From Gigaspora margarita (taxonomy: Eukaryota; Glomeromycota; Glomeromycetes; Diversisporales; Gigasporaceae), in the NCBI GenBank assembly GCA_009809945.1, contig WTPW01000706.1, forward strand, positions 5,773 to 69,772: a stretch of 64,000 nt of DNA, written 5' to 3'. Under the pieces are notes generated by a model, which was given only the letters and a program-made list of their open reading frames with translations, was not told the DNA's origin and did no database searches. Below, piece after piece: positions 1-12,410 of the stretch (position 1 is its first letter; each line of letters opens with the position of its first letter). The position numbers were made by a program, and so were the translations under genes.

Positions 1-242
1 TTAATACTTTATCTATACCAACTTCATCTACTATCCCTTCAAATTCTTATTCCCTATCACCAAACCGTACTAGACTTAACTACACCTACAGTTGTAGATA
101 TGGTCTCCCTGATCAATTACATGATACAGATACTAATTCATGTCCACCTCTTGAACATGCTCTTAAAAAAATTGATATATGGTCCTATCAATGGATCAAA
201 TACAGCACAAATACTAACTCTATACTTCATATTCAAATCTAG
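1..242 (+). CDS. 3' end of an unrecognised plus-strand gene (partial)
   Basis: A frame open from the window edge (codons in register with base 3) runs about 80 codons to a TAG at 240-242. The peptide is rich in Ser, Thr, Asn and Pro, followed by a more structured tail with a Cys, a tryptophan pair (WSYQW) and a HIQI end. An AATAAA-type signal lies about 155 bases downstream, near 397, which fits a 3' UTR. I do not recognise the family. The stop overlaps AGGTGAGC, which resembles a splice donor, but the stop precedes it in frame. The upstream part lies outside the window. It could be a real gene end or a transposon remnant. Confidence 0.35.
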   Translation, partial: NTLSIPTSSTIPSNSYSLSPNRTRLNYTYSCRYGLPDQLHDTDTNSCPPLEHALKKIDIWSYQWIKYSTNTNSILHIQI

Positions 243-499
243 GTGAGCTTTAACCACTCTAGTAGGTTTAGGTTGCAGATAAATTAGATAGTATATCTGT
301 CTATAGTCTGAGTTTCAACTCTTGTAATATAGTTGTATACAGTAATATTAATTGTATTTTTGAGAAACCCTTTGAGGAATCTCATACAAATTATCAATAA
401 AGATAGAGACAAAACCTCACCTTAACACCAAAAAAATATATATATATATATAAATAAATTTAGTTAACTTTAAAAAAATATTATAAACATTATTAATAA

Positions 500-3400
500 T
501 TAAACAATTATTACCATTTTCATTATTTGATCCTCTATATTTTGTTTATTACTTAAATGATATGGTGTTTTAACAAAATCTTTATGAAGACTTTCATAAG
601 TTTCAGTAGAAAATCCATTTAAACAACCATATTTTTTAATTAAACCAGTAGTATGATAGACCCATGAATGTAATTTTGGAAACTTTAATTTAGAAGCAGA
701 ACTTGTTTTAAAAAGTTTATTAATTGCCAATCCAGATAAGATCAGCTCTATAGCTATATTATTACCATATTTGGAATTGGGGATAAACAAATATATAAAC
801 AATATATTAGTAAATCTGTTTTAGACCTAATAAAAAGTTTTTTATACTAAGTAAATATTATTTTTGGCATTAAGTAAAGTTGTAGAGCTGGTTCTTGCGC
901 ACCTACTGGTAAAATTTCATTAAATTTGGACTTGTAAATAAAAAGTTATGAGTAAAAACGTCTTTAAAATTCTTTAAATCATATAAAAATTTTATATATA
1001 CAGGCCTGATCTAGAATTTGTACTACCTTGTTTATATATTTGTTTTGCCCCAATTCTAAATATAGAAATAGTGCTAATCTTATCCGAATTGGCAATTAAA
1101 TTGTTGAGCCCAATTTTTTATTAGATTCTAAATAAAATAAAAATATATTAATATTCGATAATAAAATTATTTAATTTAAATTTTTCAAATAATTCCAAAA
1201 TATTCATATAGTTGCGAAATTATTTACATACCTCAAAATCTTTTAAGTCATTATCATTGAATTCTTTATATCAACTTAAAAGATACATATTATTCCAATC
1301 TTCATAAAGCTTCAATAACTTATTTTGAATAGATTTACCTATATCCAGATTGTCCAGAACAAATATCATAACCTTCATAAGGTTACGATACTCATTTGCA
1401 GTAATTCTAGCAAGTGATTGAATACCATTTTTAAAAATTTTAAGTTCTGGAAATCTTGGAATATTAGCTAATCTTTTATCAATAGTATCCAGAATTGAAG
1501 CTCTATATTTTTCTTTTAATAGACTGCATGTAAAATTAATTTGATGTTTAAATAATCCCAAATCTAAATGGTGCATTCTATCAATAACTGTTGCTTCATA
1601 AATATTCATATCACTAAAATTAATAAAAGTATAAATATTAATAATGAATTATATATTGCATAGACATAATATTTAAAAGTTTGAAATAGTTTAATAATAT
1701 TGATATAGTTGCGAAATGAATAGCATTAATTAATCATCGTAAAAGTAAAATTTGCATTTGAATTCTAAATATATTTAAAATATTTCGACCCATTTAAAGT
1801 AATTCGCAATAATTCGAAATAATTTAAATCTAAAATAATTATCTAAAGTAAAGTTTGTTTTGTACTCTTTAAATATTTTTAGTATTCTGAATATGTTTAA
1901 ATTATTTCGAAATTATTAGAATGAAATAAAATAAATAAAACAATAAACTTACTTAAAGTTCCAAAAGTAATTTGGTATAGATTCTATACATACTNNATTT
2001 TCTTCANTTTTATCAAGACAGTTTNGCATATTTTCATGATTTCTAAGCACCAAATCATGTTTAGAATGGGTTGTATTTGCCAAATCATCTCTATTTACTA
2101 AACAAAAATGACAAGGGTAATTTGAATTTGTTGATTTATAAGTCAGACAAAATGTTGCAGCTTCTGGCCAATCTGCGATTATAATTAAAACTTTTGGAAA
2201 GGTCCAAACAAATTTGTTATTAATTAACAAATCTATACCGGAATGTGAAAACTCTCGAATTGGATTTAAAATAACTTCTAAACATCTATGAAAAGTTTGT
2301 CTGACTATTGGTTTATTTTTAGTAGATGTTTTAATTATTGGCAAATAACCCAATAACTGCTTTGCATCCTGCTTATTTTTTCGCCATGTAGGAATATTTC
2401 CTAGTGACATATATATTGGGTGAAGCTGACTTTTACCCAATGTGTCACAATTTGTTGCATCTGAATATAAAATAATTGATAAAAGTTTTGATTTCATAGG
2501 CAAAGAATTTTGAGCAGTTCTCCACCACATTCCATTATTTTGCTTTTTATAAATAATCTCTTTACCATCCTTTAAAAAAAATAAAAATAGATTAATAAAA
2601 ACAAAATATTGTATTTACAAATAATATTAAAAATTATATATACCTTTGTAGTCTTATATAATTCTTTATATTCAAATTCTAAATTTTGTGCTATATTAGA
2701 AATTTTTAATATATTTTTAATACAGCTGATTAATGGCATATGGTATAAGAAATACTCAGTATCATCAAGATCTAATACTTTGGTTTTCTTATATGAAAAG
2801 TTAGATTTAATATTATTCATAAACTTTTTTCCTTGTCTAATATTTTTTGGTAATGGTGATGTTGAATATTTTGAATGCTTATTAAAAAATGAAATAATAG
2901 CATTTCCAGCTGCATTACTTAATTTATATTTAGTAACCAAAACTATTAAATCAGCGTAAGCTTCATTAGAAAATTCTTCATATTTCTGATCAATTTCTTT
3001 ATCTGAAGAAGAGCTTTGAATATGTTCGAAGTAAGTAGAATTATTTAAATTTTCATTAAAAAATTCCTGATCTTCATCAATAGTGGTTTCAATATNGTCA
3101 AGTAAATTAGAAGTTGGGTCAACTTCAAACATGTTCGAATTAATATTAGAATTATCTAATTCAAATGACATATTATCTAAACCACTAGCAAGTTCATCTG
3201 TATTAGATACATGCAAAGGACTAGCAAAAGTGCTATCAAGATTACTATTAGAATTGAATTGAATATCTTTAACTACTTTTGAAGATTTGCAAAACTTGAT
3301 ATCTTTAAACGATATCTTTTTGGCGTAAAATTCACTATCTGGTTTATATTTATTAATATTAAAATTTTTATTTTGATTTTGTTTAATTGGTTTCGAATAA

Positions 3401-3537
3401 TTGCGAATTTGAGCAGGATTATTCACAAAGAGCTGCACATCTTTACTGGCAGTAAGAATACAAACATTCATATGTTTAGATAATCTATTGCGATTTGTAT
3501 AAGTACGTTTGCAGAAAGTGCATTTTAAGTCAGACAT
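500..3537 (-). pseudogene. Plavaka-like (CACTA-group) DNA transposase, decayed
   Basis: The start codon is at 3537. Exon 1 (3537-2644) opens with a C2HC zinc finger (CTFCKRTYTNRNRLSKHMNVC region, residues about 6-26) and a long low-complexity linker. Exon 2 (2569-1953) carries the conserved core (MWWRTAQNS, SDATNCDTLGKSQLHPIY, LIIIADWPEA, a CHFC pair). Exon 3 (1613-1232) holds DRMHHLDLGLF. GT-AG junctions keep phase between these exons. At 1273-1271 an in-frame TGA stands where the family usually has Arg (MYLLS-stop-YKEFND), and reading resumes in frame after it. The C-terminal block (802-500; KYGCLNGFSTETYESLHKDF) is separated by a stretch with more stops. The layout fits Plavaka transposases of fungi; assignment is from remembered motifs. 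Ns fall in exons 1 and 2. Almost certainly inactive. Confidence 0.72.
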
Positions 3538-4854
3538 TTTTAAGTAAGATAAATTTTATAACTTTAAAAGTTTTGAAATGTTTTAAGTATATAGAGTTAA
3601 TTGAATCGAAAAATTTAATACAAAGAGCAAAGAAGACATTTCATCTTATTTATATCTAAATACTAAATTTATCTATCTAGTTATTTTAATGAATATAATA
3701 CATTTGATTTCATAAACTTTAAATTAATGCACTACATTTCGAATTAAATAGCTTTATTCCAAAAAAGAATAAAGCTATATAAATATTTAACTTAAGTCAA
3801 AAATCAGTGAATTATTTCAAATTACTGCAAACTATTAGTTATTAGCAGAGATCTTTTTCAATTTTTAATAGCTGCCCTACCTTGCTTTAGTGCATTGGTA
3901 GTGCATTCAGGTAAGGAGAGCACCTTCTTGCATTGCGAATACAATATAAATTTCTAATTATGTTATATAATTGGAAATTTTATTTTGTATTCGCAATGCA
4001 GGAAGATGCTCTCTTTATGCAAACCCAAGTTACACTTGGCAATCCCAATGCACTTTCGATGCACTAAACAAGATAGGGAGCTATTAAAAATTGGAAAAGA
4101 CCTTTGCTATATTATTTTTATAATATATATTAAATTGTTATATTAATATTTTTCTGTTTTAAATATAGTGTGATAAATGTATTAAAATTATTTAGACATA
4201 GATGCAAACATATGCGCAACTATTTAAAATATTATATTTATTTTAGAAAGTATGATAATGTTAAAACATAATTCTCAATTAGAATATGTTCAATAATACG
4301 CATATATAATAAAACTGCATTAAGTAATTTAGGTCAAAATTCTTAATTTTAGCCGAAAATTAAATTTTTTAATTTTTTAGCCACAAAAAGGAAATTTTTT
4401 AAAAAATAGGTCTGCTTAATAGTAAAATTGGCTCAGGAACATTTTTCACTTAGTTAGCTGCTGCAGCTTCATTAATAGAATTTTGCGTAATTTTGGCTTA
4501 ATTCTGCGACANCTAGGATTAATAAAATATTACTATAAATAGGATACAATTAGAAAATATTACTATAAATAGTATATAATTAGATAGACAATCAACATTG
4601 TTTTCATTGTTTTACATTTCAACATTTTGCAACCTTGCGCACAGTTTAAACATTAAGCAACTTAAAGCAACTTTACTCGAAATATTCCAACTATTTTTAA
4701 TTGTTTATTATTAAAATTTTCTTTATTTCTAAAGCTTTTTATTTATTTTAGTTTTTTTTTAAATTTTTAAGTCTTTCGTTTATTATTTAATACTAACTAC
4801 ACTACTAACTTCATTTAAGTTTTTTTATCATTTTTTATCTTAAAGTATTTAGAA
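3538..4854. other. A+T-rich spacer with small hairpins
   Basis: This is non-coding as far as I can see. A short perfect hairpin (TAGCTTTATT ... AATAAAGCTA, about 3749-3777) lies in the first half, and the MITE described separately lies at 3843-4109. The rest is A+T-rich sequence leading to the 4855 gene, whose promoter should lie in its last few hundred bases. No RNA gene is recognisable. Confidence 0.5.
3843..4109. mobile_element. Hairpin MITE (long inverted repeat)
   Basis: The two halves (about 3843-3962 and 3970-4109) are imperfect inverted copies. Both ends read TAGCA(A/G)AGRTCTTTTYCAATTTTTAATAGC inward, and the centre is an A+T hinge. The total is about 267 bp with no coding frame. Shared inner blocks include TTAGTGCAT and the AATGCA/ATTGCGAATACAA region. 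The flanks (TTAT and TATT) allow a TA duplication but do not prove it. Superfamily is not determined. Confidence 0.75.
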
Positions 4855-7059
4855 ATGTTTCAAGGAATGAAAGTNGCTGCAAAGAAAAGTTCAAAGAAGG
4901 ACTCAAGCAAGAAGTCTAATAGGGAAAAGGCATCTCTAGAAGAAACAAGAGGTTCTAAACTAACTCAAAGCTTTTCAGAAAGATTTGATAATCTCGGAAT
5001 TGGTGGTTCTAATACTTACAAAAATTCGAATACTTCTGAATGTATTTAAAAGTTTTTAAACATATTCTTTTTAATTTTTTAATATTTTATTAATTATAAT
5101 ATATTTAAATAAAATTAAAAGCAAGGACCTTAGCTAAGATTATTGAAAACCAAGGAGCAATACTTCACCAACTTCAAGAACTTAACTCTAAAGTCAGGAG
5201 AATAGAAAATTGGTTAAAAGAAATGGAGGAGAAAATGGATAATAATTTCGATTTTACTAATGAAAAAACATTCAAAGAAGAAATTATTTAAGTTTAAATT
5301 TTTTTTAATAATATTATAAATCATTTAAAGTTATTTAATATTTATAAATATTATTTAATAAATTTTATTAAAGGACACCATTAAAGGGGCGGCCAGAATA
5401 TTAATCGAAAAATCTATTTATCCTACAGAAGACCAGATAAAATCAGAAGTAGAAAATTATGTATAAGCAAATTATAAAGATAATTTACGAAAGTTTATGT
5501 CGACTCAGTAGAATTCATATTATATGAAGAATTTTCATGGACCAGTAAAACCTTTTTATTTAATTTATATGATTTTTTTATTTTCGAATATATTCAAAAT
5601 ATTTTTAAATATTTCAAAATTATTCGCCTTTTTTTAATTATTGCATTTTACTAATAATATATTTTAGCTTTTGGAAAAGATTAGAGCTTTGTGGGGTACT
5701 TTGACAACCAAGATTAAATTATCTACATTTTTTGTATTTGGAAACCTTTTAGAACCAATTAATAATCATGCTTCATGCAAAATAGTTCTAAAATAGAAAT
5801 GATCAGAAAAAACCAAAGCATGCTACTGGCAGCTATTCGATGAGGTAGAAGATTAAGGAGTGACCTATATGGTTAAAATTTTAACCAAAATTTGGCCTTC
5901 CAGAGATAGCTCTGAAGAAAATGTAGCATATGCTATAGCCATAGCTCAAGTAATGCTTAATCCAAAATACAAAAAAATAACGATGTCTGATACTGCCATT
6001 AAACATAAGATTGCAAAAAATTTGGTAAGTATTTATTAATATTTTTATTAATTTTTTTTTAAATTAATTTAAATAATTCGAATTGTTTCGAAACAAATAG
6101 GACATCTTAAAACATAACACAGGCTTTTCATTATCAAGCTCTGAAGATGAAACAGAAAAAGAAAAATCTAATGAAGAATCTGATAATGTCAAAAAAGTAT
6201 AAATGATTTTTAATTAATTTAATTAACTTTGAAATATTATTTTTTGATATAAATTATTCTAATTATTTAGGAACCAGTTAGAAAATGTAAAAATAAATCG
6301 AAGAAAATCAGCAAGGTTTTATATTTAATATAGTGTAATTATGTCGGAATTATTTAATATTTATAAATATTTTTTAGATATATAAAAGGCCAAGAGTGGG
6401 TAAGAAAAAAGATTTATAAGATATTTTGATTTATTTCAAACACATTCAAATTTTGCGAAACTATTAAATTAAAAATTTAGAAACCTCCGAGGAAGAGCAG
6501 GAAGATCAGGAAGAATCACTGGACGATCTGAAAGAAGCTGAACAAGAGCCAGAAGATAATGATTCTAATAATGTTGAAAAAGTATAAATAGTTACTAATT
6601 AATTTAATTAACTTCGAAATATTATTTTCTAATTATATAAATTATTCTAATTATTTAGGAGCCAGTTAGAAAAAATAAAAATATTTCGAAGAAATTCAGC
6701 AAGGTTTGAATATTTAATATAGTTGTAATTATGTCAAAATTATTTAATATTTATAAATATTTTTAGATATATAAAAGGCCAAGTGTGGGTAAGAAAAAAG
6801 ATTTATAAGTTATTTCGAATTATTTCAAACACATTCGAATATTTTCAAAACTATTAAATTGATTTGAAAATTTAGAAACCTCTGAAATAGAGCGAGATGA
6901 TCAGGATGATTTGTTAGATAATTCGAAAAAAGCTGAAAACAAGCTAGAAAATAATAATTCTAGAGCTTCCAGTTTCTTATCCTCGGATAATGATAATGAT
7001 TCAAAAAAATAAACGGATGATGAATCAAAAAAAGAAATGGATGAAAGTGATGAGTAAAA
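4855..7059 (+). pseudogene. Decayed multi-exon gene with coiled coil and acidic repeats
   Basis: The start ATG is at 4855 (MFQGMK...), giving a Lys/Ser-rich first exon of about 61 codons ending SFSERFDNLGIGGSN. A second block (5121-5289) encodes a heptad-rich segment (GAILHQLQELNSKVRRIENW) that should form a coiled coil. A third (about 5374-5560) and a fourth (about 5668-6025; KIRALWGTLTTKIKLSTFFV, VAYAIAIAQVMLNPKYKK) follow. Acidic Ser/Glu/Asp-rich blocks occur near 6101-6200, 6480-6585 and 6875-7059. Several in-frame stops interrupt it, for example at 5464, near 5508, and close together near 5795-5806 and 5852. Each is one transition from Gln or Trp codons. I do not recognise the family; a repeated, possibly transposon-associated gene is likely. 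A poly(A) signal AATAAA lies near 7162. Confidence 0.5.
6185..6895 (+). repeat. Tandem duplication of an exon-intron unit (about 390 bp)
   Basis: Two consecutive copies (start about 6190 and about 6577; offset 385-394 bp) share the order: acidic exon end (GTATAAAT), intron with TTTAATTAATTTAATTAACTT, short basic exon (EPVRK-K-K-SKK), TATATAAAAGGCCAAG and an intron ending in TTTAG before AAACCTC. A third copy of only the acidic exon follows at about 6880. Copies differ by scattered substitutions, so the duplication is not recent. Confidence 0.75.
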
Positions 7060-7327
7060 GTTTTTTGTTTTTAGTTTTGTTTTTTTTTTATACAATAATG
7101 CTGCGTTTTTTTTTATATATATTTTTTTTAGCTTTTTTTATTATAACAATTAAAATTTTATAATAAAGTTATTAAAAAATATAGTATTGTTTATTTAAAT
7201 TATATTGTTATTTGTTATTTGGTTATATATATTTAGTAAATTTCGCAAATGCGAAATATATCAAAATAAATTAAATAAATAAAATTTATTTTAATTGCTA
7301 TTAATTTATTATGTATTTGCTATAATT

Positions 7328-9245
7328 TGTTTGAAATAGTTTGATAATGTACTACAAGATCAGATGATTAGATCTTTTGTTTATAATTAGATCTATTTTG
7401 GTTTTTTTTTGCTTTTTTGTTTTTATTTCATTTTTTATTTTCTTTCATTTTTTTTGTTTTCTTCTGTTTTTTTCATTCTTTTTCTTTTATTTTTTAATTT
7501 TTTTTTTCATTTTATTTTATTTTGGCACTTTACAAGAACACCTTTTCAAGAAAACAAACAATATTTCAAAACCATGCGCAAGCCAACCCAAACTCTAAAA
7601 CTTTGCAAGAACACACAACTGATGTCTCTGGCAATTTCTAAATTTCCAAGAATGCTTCTTTAAAGAAATAAAGGTTTAGTTAGGACTTTATTTATTTTTT
7701 TGATTGACATAATTTGTTTTTGTATTTTGTTTTTTAAATTTGTTTTATTAATTTATTTATTCTGGCACTTTGCGAGAAAGAACCCTTACTTTCTGGCACT
7801 TTGCAAGAAAGCAACCCAGACTATTTCGGCGCTTCATGACTTTTTTGTCATTTTGCAAAAACATTAACCCAGCTTTCGCAATTTCTGAATTTGCAAGAAC
7901 GTGAACTCTAGAGAAATGATTTGGGCTTCATTTATTTTTTTTATAAGTTTGCTTACACTTTTGTTTTTTCGTTTGTTTTTTTTTTTACTTTTTTTTTTAT
8001 TTTATTTTATTTATTCCTGACTTATTTGAAACTTTGCGACTTTTCTGGCATTTTACAAGAACACTAGCTTTAACTTTTCTAGCACCTTACAAGAACATAC
8101 TAGATTTCTCTGACAATTTGCAAGAACACCAACACTTCTTAGAAATGGTTTTTTTTATTTTTTTCACTTCTTTGAAGTATTTGAAAAAGAGAGCAAAACG
8201 AAGATTATAGAGAAATAGTCAAAGCTTCATGTTTTTTGTTTTTGTTTTTTGGTTTATTTTTAAAATTTTTTTATTAATTTATTTTATTTCGGCAATTTGC
8301 GAGAAAACAAAACTTTTCAAAACATTGCGCATACCAACTACGACTTCTAACACTTTCAAGAACATACCCCCAGCAATTTCTAAATTTTCAAGAACGTTTC
8401 TTTAGAGAAGGGCACAAGTTTTTGCAAGTTTTTGCAAGTTTTTGCAAGGTTTCACTTCATTTATTTTTTCGTTTTGGTTTTTTGTTTTTGTATTTTTTGG
8501 TTTATTTTTAAATTTTTTTTATTAATTTATTTTAGTTCGGCACTTTGCAAGAAAAACAAACACTTTCGAAGCCTTGCGCATGCCTACTATGACTTCTGAC
8601 ACTTTCAAGAATGATAGAAAACAAAGAAGCAAAGATAATAGCTAACTGTGGAGTGAGCGAAAATAAGTGGTAGGGCTAGTTTTTTGTATATAGCAGTAGA
8701 ATTAGATGTGACAAAGTGTGAAAGAAGTTTAAAATATTTGTAATAATGTAAAAATAATATGTAATAAATAATAAAGTATGTAATATTAATTAAAAATATA
8801 TATTTAATAAATGTAATATATAATGTATAATAATAATAAATAAAATATGAAACCGTGCGAAATATTGTGAAAACTTGTAAAAAAGCATGATTATGTGAAT
8901 AAGTATATCATTTGTTTTTTTTTAAAAAATTTAAAAATTTGCGAAAATTTGCAAAATATTGCGAAACAATGCGAAAATATCAAAATATTACTTCCTGCGA
9001 GCATTAGTTTATTGATCTGCATGAGTACACGACCCCTGTAGGGGAGGAAATTTGCATTTTTTTATTTGGTCTACTTCACAATATTTCGCAATATATTTCG
9101 AAATATTTTGAAATATTAACTGTAATATTACTGTAATATAATGAAATATATTACGTAATATGCTACATCGATTGTAAGATTTTCATAATATTACAGGCCA
9201 TAATATCTTACATAAGATTACTATATATAATTCGCTGATGTAGGC
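7328..9245. repeat. Left arm of a giant foldback element
   Basis: This 1.9-kb non-coding arm reappears in reverse complement at 9966-11942. Shared landmarks in order are TACTACAAGATCAGAT and TTAGATCT at the outer end, many T-rich blocks with CACTTTGCAAGAA-like phrases, TAGCTAACTGTRGAGTG, GCAATTAGATGTGACAAAGTG, CATGATTATGTGAAT, CTGCATGAGTA with an adjoining CCCCTGTA hairpin, and the TTACGTAAGAT block near the loop. The frames here are T-run artefacts with no coding support. Confidence 0.75.
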
Positions 9246-9965
9246 ATAGGCAAAATTACTATTTCTGAGGGATCATTTGTTCCTGATGGCATAAAAAAAA
9301 TCAATATTTACTGTTACATATCATTTCTGACAAGGCTCTTAAAGGAATCTAATAAGTCAAATTCATATGGCTATACTTGGTTATAATAAAATTATGACCC
9401 ATGATTAATTTATAACTTTGGTTCTGATTTGCTTAAAGATTGGTTCTTTAAATAATGGGAAAGTCTTTGCAGCTTGTTGAGTAAGTATGAGGTAATAAAT
9501 AAATAGGTATATTCATAAGTGATGAGGTTCACAGGGGGATAGTCTTGTTTTTTCTGCAAACCTGATATTCATTCTGGTTATATTGACCCTCCTTCCTAGC
9601 CCAATTAATTAATTACCAGAGTGACTTGTTAGGATGACGGTCATATGAGAAGCTAGGATCGATATGTGTCTAATGTACTTGTATTGTAATTGACCTATGG
9701 GAATAACAGTTATTTGTACAAGATTCTAATAGGGATGTTAATGGAGTAAGGTATTTCAGAATAACTGTGAAGTATAACCCACTCCATAATAGTATAGTCT
9801 AGACATAACACTACCTCAGATTACTAAGATATGATTAGTAGGAGTAATTGCTCCAGAGTAATACTACTAATACAAAATGGATTATACTTCAGAGTATTAT
9901 TGTATATATATTTTTTACCATATTTTCCCAAAATAAAGTAGTATATTTTCAGGAAAATACAGTAC
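9246..9965. other. Loop of the foldback element
   Basis: This is the 720-bp unpaired centre between the two arms. It has no convincing open frame. It contains a phrase (GTCATATGAGAAG ... ATTCTAATAGGGATGTTAATGGAG) that recurs in altered order and orientation at about 12955-13060, and ACTCTGG/GAGTAT phrases related to the 12-bp repeat at 12819-12866. This shows the family has more copies in the window. Confidence 0.55.
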
Positions 9966-11942
9966 TACATTAGCGAATTATATATACGTAATCTTACGTA
10001 AGATATTATGGCCCGTAATATGATGAAAATCTTACATTTAATACGATTTATTACGTAATATATTACGTCATTTTACGGTAATATTACGGTTATTATTTTT
10101 AAATATTTCAAAATATATTGCAAATAAAAAAATTGCAAAATTACCCCCTTACAGGGGTCACATACTCATGCAGATCAATAAACTAATGCGCACAGGAGGT
10201 AATATTTTGATATTTTCGTATTGTTCGCAATATTTTGCAAATTTTTGCAAATTTTCAAAATTTTTTAAAAAATAAATAAACGATATACATATTCACATAA
10301 TCATGCTTTTTTACAGGTTTTCGCAATATTTCGCATGGTTTTGCAATTTAATATAAAATTTTATATTTTTTTATTTATTATTATATTTTAATGAATTTAA
10401 CTAATTTTAATACCTGGTTAAAGTTATAAATTTTAACCACCCTTTATTTTTATAAAGTTTTTTATATAAAAATTATTCTTCAAAGATTAGAGTTAGGGTA
10501 TAGGTTATATTAAGTTAGAGGATAGATTATTTATATGCAAAATTAGATGCTAAAAACTTTTACTTAATAACCAAAAGTAGTTTTTGTAATAAAATTTTGC
10601 GATATTGATAATTTTTTGATTTTTTTCTAAGTTTTCTTCTTTATTTTGTTATACAAGATTCTGTGACCTGATTGGTAAATTATAGGGTGGTTAACATCAC
10701 CAGGGGGGCAAATTAGCAACTCTCTATTTTAATTATATTTAAAAATTTTTAAACAATATTATATATTTTATTATATATTATATTTTAAATATTATGCATT
10801 CTTTACAGTATTATATTTACATTATTACAAATATTTTAAACTACTTTTGCACTTTGTCGCATCTAATTCTATTACTATATACAAAAAACTAACCCTACAC
10901 ACTTATTTTTGTTCACTCTATAGTTAGCTATTATCTTCGCTTCTTTGTTTTCTATTGTCTTCGCTTTGGTTATTTCTTTTGTTTTGGCTATAACTTTTGT
11001 TTTGCTCTCTTTTTCTAAATACTTCAAAGAAGTGAAAAATAAAAAAAAAACATTTCTCAGAAGGGTAAAACAAACAAAAAACAAAAATGTAAGCAAACTA
11101 AATAAAAAAATAAATGAAGCCCCTAAATTTTCTATTTATTTAAGTTTATATTTTTGCAATTTTGAAATCGTCGAAGGTTTTCTCAAAGTGCTGAAATAAA
11201 TAAAAAAAAATAAAAATTAAAGAAATAAGTAAAAAGAAAACAAACAAAAAAAATGAAATATAAGCAAACTGAATAAAAAAAATAAACCCCAAATCTCTAT
11301 TTCTTTAAAGTAGAGTTCATTACAACATTGCCGAAATCAAGTTGTATATATTCTTGCAAAGTGCTAGAAAAGTTTGTGTTTGCTTGCAAAGTGTCAAAAA
11401 AGCCTAGGTTATTTTTCTCACAAAGTGCCAGAATAAAATAAATTAATAAAAAAAAATAAAAAAAAAACAAAAACAAAAACAAAAAGAACAAAAATATTAA
11501 GCAAAAAAAAAAATAAAGCACTAAATAAACCTTTATTTCTTTAAAGAGGTGTTCTTCGAAATTTAAAAATTGTTGGTGAAATCAGTTGTGTGTTCTTGCA
11601 ATGTGTTAGAAGGCTGAGTTGGCTTGCGCATAGTTTCAAAAGGTTGCTAGATTTCTAGCAAAGTGCCAAAAGTTAGGGTTGGTGTTTTTGTAGAAATAAA
11701 ATAAAAAAATTAAAAAATAATAAATGAAAAAAATGAAAAACAAAATGAAACTAAACAAAACTTAACAAAACTAAACAAAACTAAACAAAACGAAACGAAC
11801 CAAAAAAAACAAAACAAAAACAAAAAAACAATGTAAAATTAATAGAAGATCTAAATTATATACAAAAAAAATAAACAAAGATCTAATCTAATTTCGTACT
11901 ATGATCATCAAATCATTTCAAAACATTTCGAAACATTTCAAA
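9966..11942. repeat. Right arm of the giant foldback element
   Basis: This is the reverse complement of 7328-9245 with scattered substitutions and indels. It ends at AGATCTAATCTAATTTCGTACTA, mirroring the left end. The total foldback length is about 4.6 kb. Transcription across it would give a long hairpin RNA. No transposase is encoded inside. Confidence 0.75.
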
Positions 11943-12040
11943 AATAATAGTCAAACGTGTTCTTGGTATGATCCAGGATACAGATCTACTGATCTAGCTT
12001 GATTTTTTAGTTTTAAAATATTTCGAAACAATTTGAATGT

Positions 12041-12173
12041 AAAAAAAAAGAAGAAAAAATAAAAAGAGAAAAAAAAGGAGAGAGAAGAAAAGGGAAAGAA
12101 AAAAAAAGAGAAAAAGAAGAAAAAAAGAAAGAGGAGAAAAAAGAAAGAGGAAAGAAAAAAAGAGAGGGAGGGA
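12041..12173. repeat. Polypurine tract (about 130 bp)
   Basis: Nearly every base on the plus strand is A or G (runs of AAAAAAG, GAGGAGAAAA, GAGAGGGAGGG), with a lone T near 12060. It lies directly before a poly(T) run and an N gap. Such tracts can form triplex (H-)DNA and often break sequencing, which may explain the gap. Confidence 0.8.
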
Positions 12174-12213
12174 TAACAATAGTGCAAACCGCTTTTTTTT
12201 TTTTTTTTTTTTT

Positions 12214-12385
12214 NNNNNNNNNNNNNNNNNNNNNNNNNNNNNNNNNNNNNNNNNNNNNNNNNNNNNNNNNNNNNNNNNNNNNNNNNNNNNNNNNNNNNNN
12301 NNNNNNNNNNNNNNNNNNNNNNNNNNNNNNNNNNNNNNNNNNNNNNNNNNNNNNNNNNNNNNNNNNNNNNNNNNNNNNNNNNNNN
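12214..12385. other. Assembly gap (172 N) flanked by poly(T)
   Basis: Ns are bounded by poly(T) on both sides (about 12193-12213 and 12386-12410). The right boundary continues ACCCAGCGAATTTTTG and then GTTAAAGATCTTTTAATTG, the same sequence that follows the second gap at 40182. The gap therefore probably falls in a shared repeat. Confidence 0.95.
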
Positions 12386-12410
12386 TTTTTTTTTTTTTTT
12401 TTTTTTTTTT

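Noticed and set aside
3880..3935. tRNA-like A-box phrase (TAGTGCATTGGTAGTGCATT)
   Set aside because: It lies in the arm of a hairpin MITE and no cloverleaf or B box follows.
7377..7663. Phe-rich small proteins in the T-rich arm (and similar ones at 11297-12187, 21692-22146, 39070-39264)
   Set aside because: They are translations of T or A tracts inside foldback repeats, with no conserved sequence or start context.
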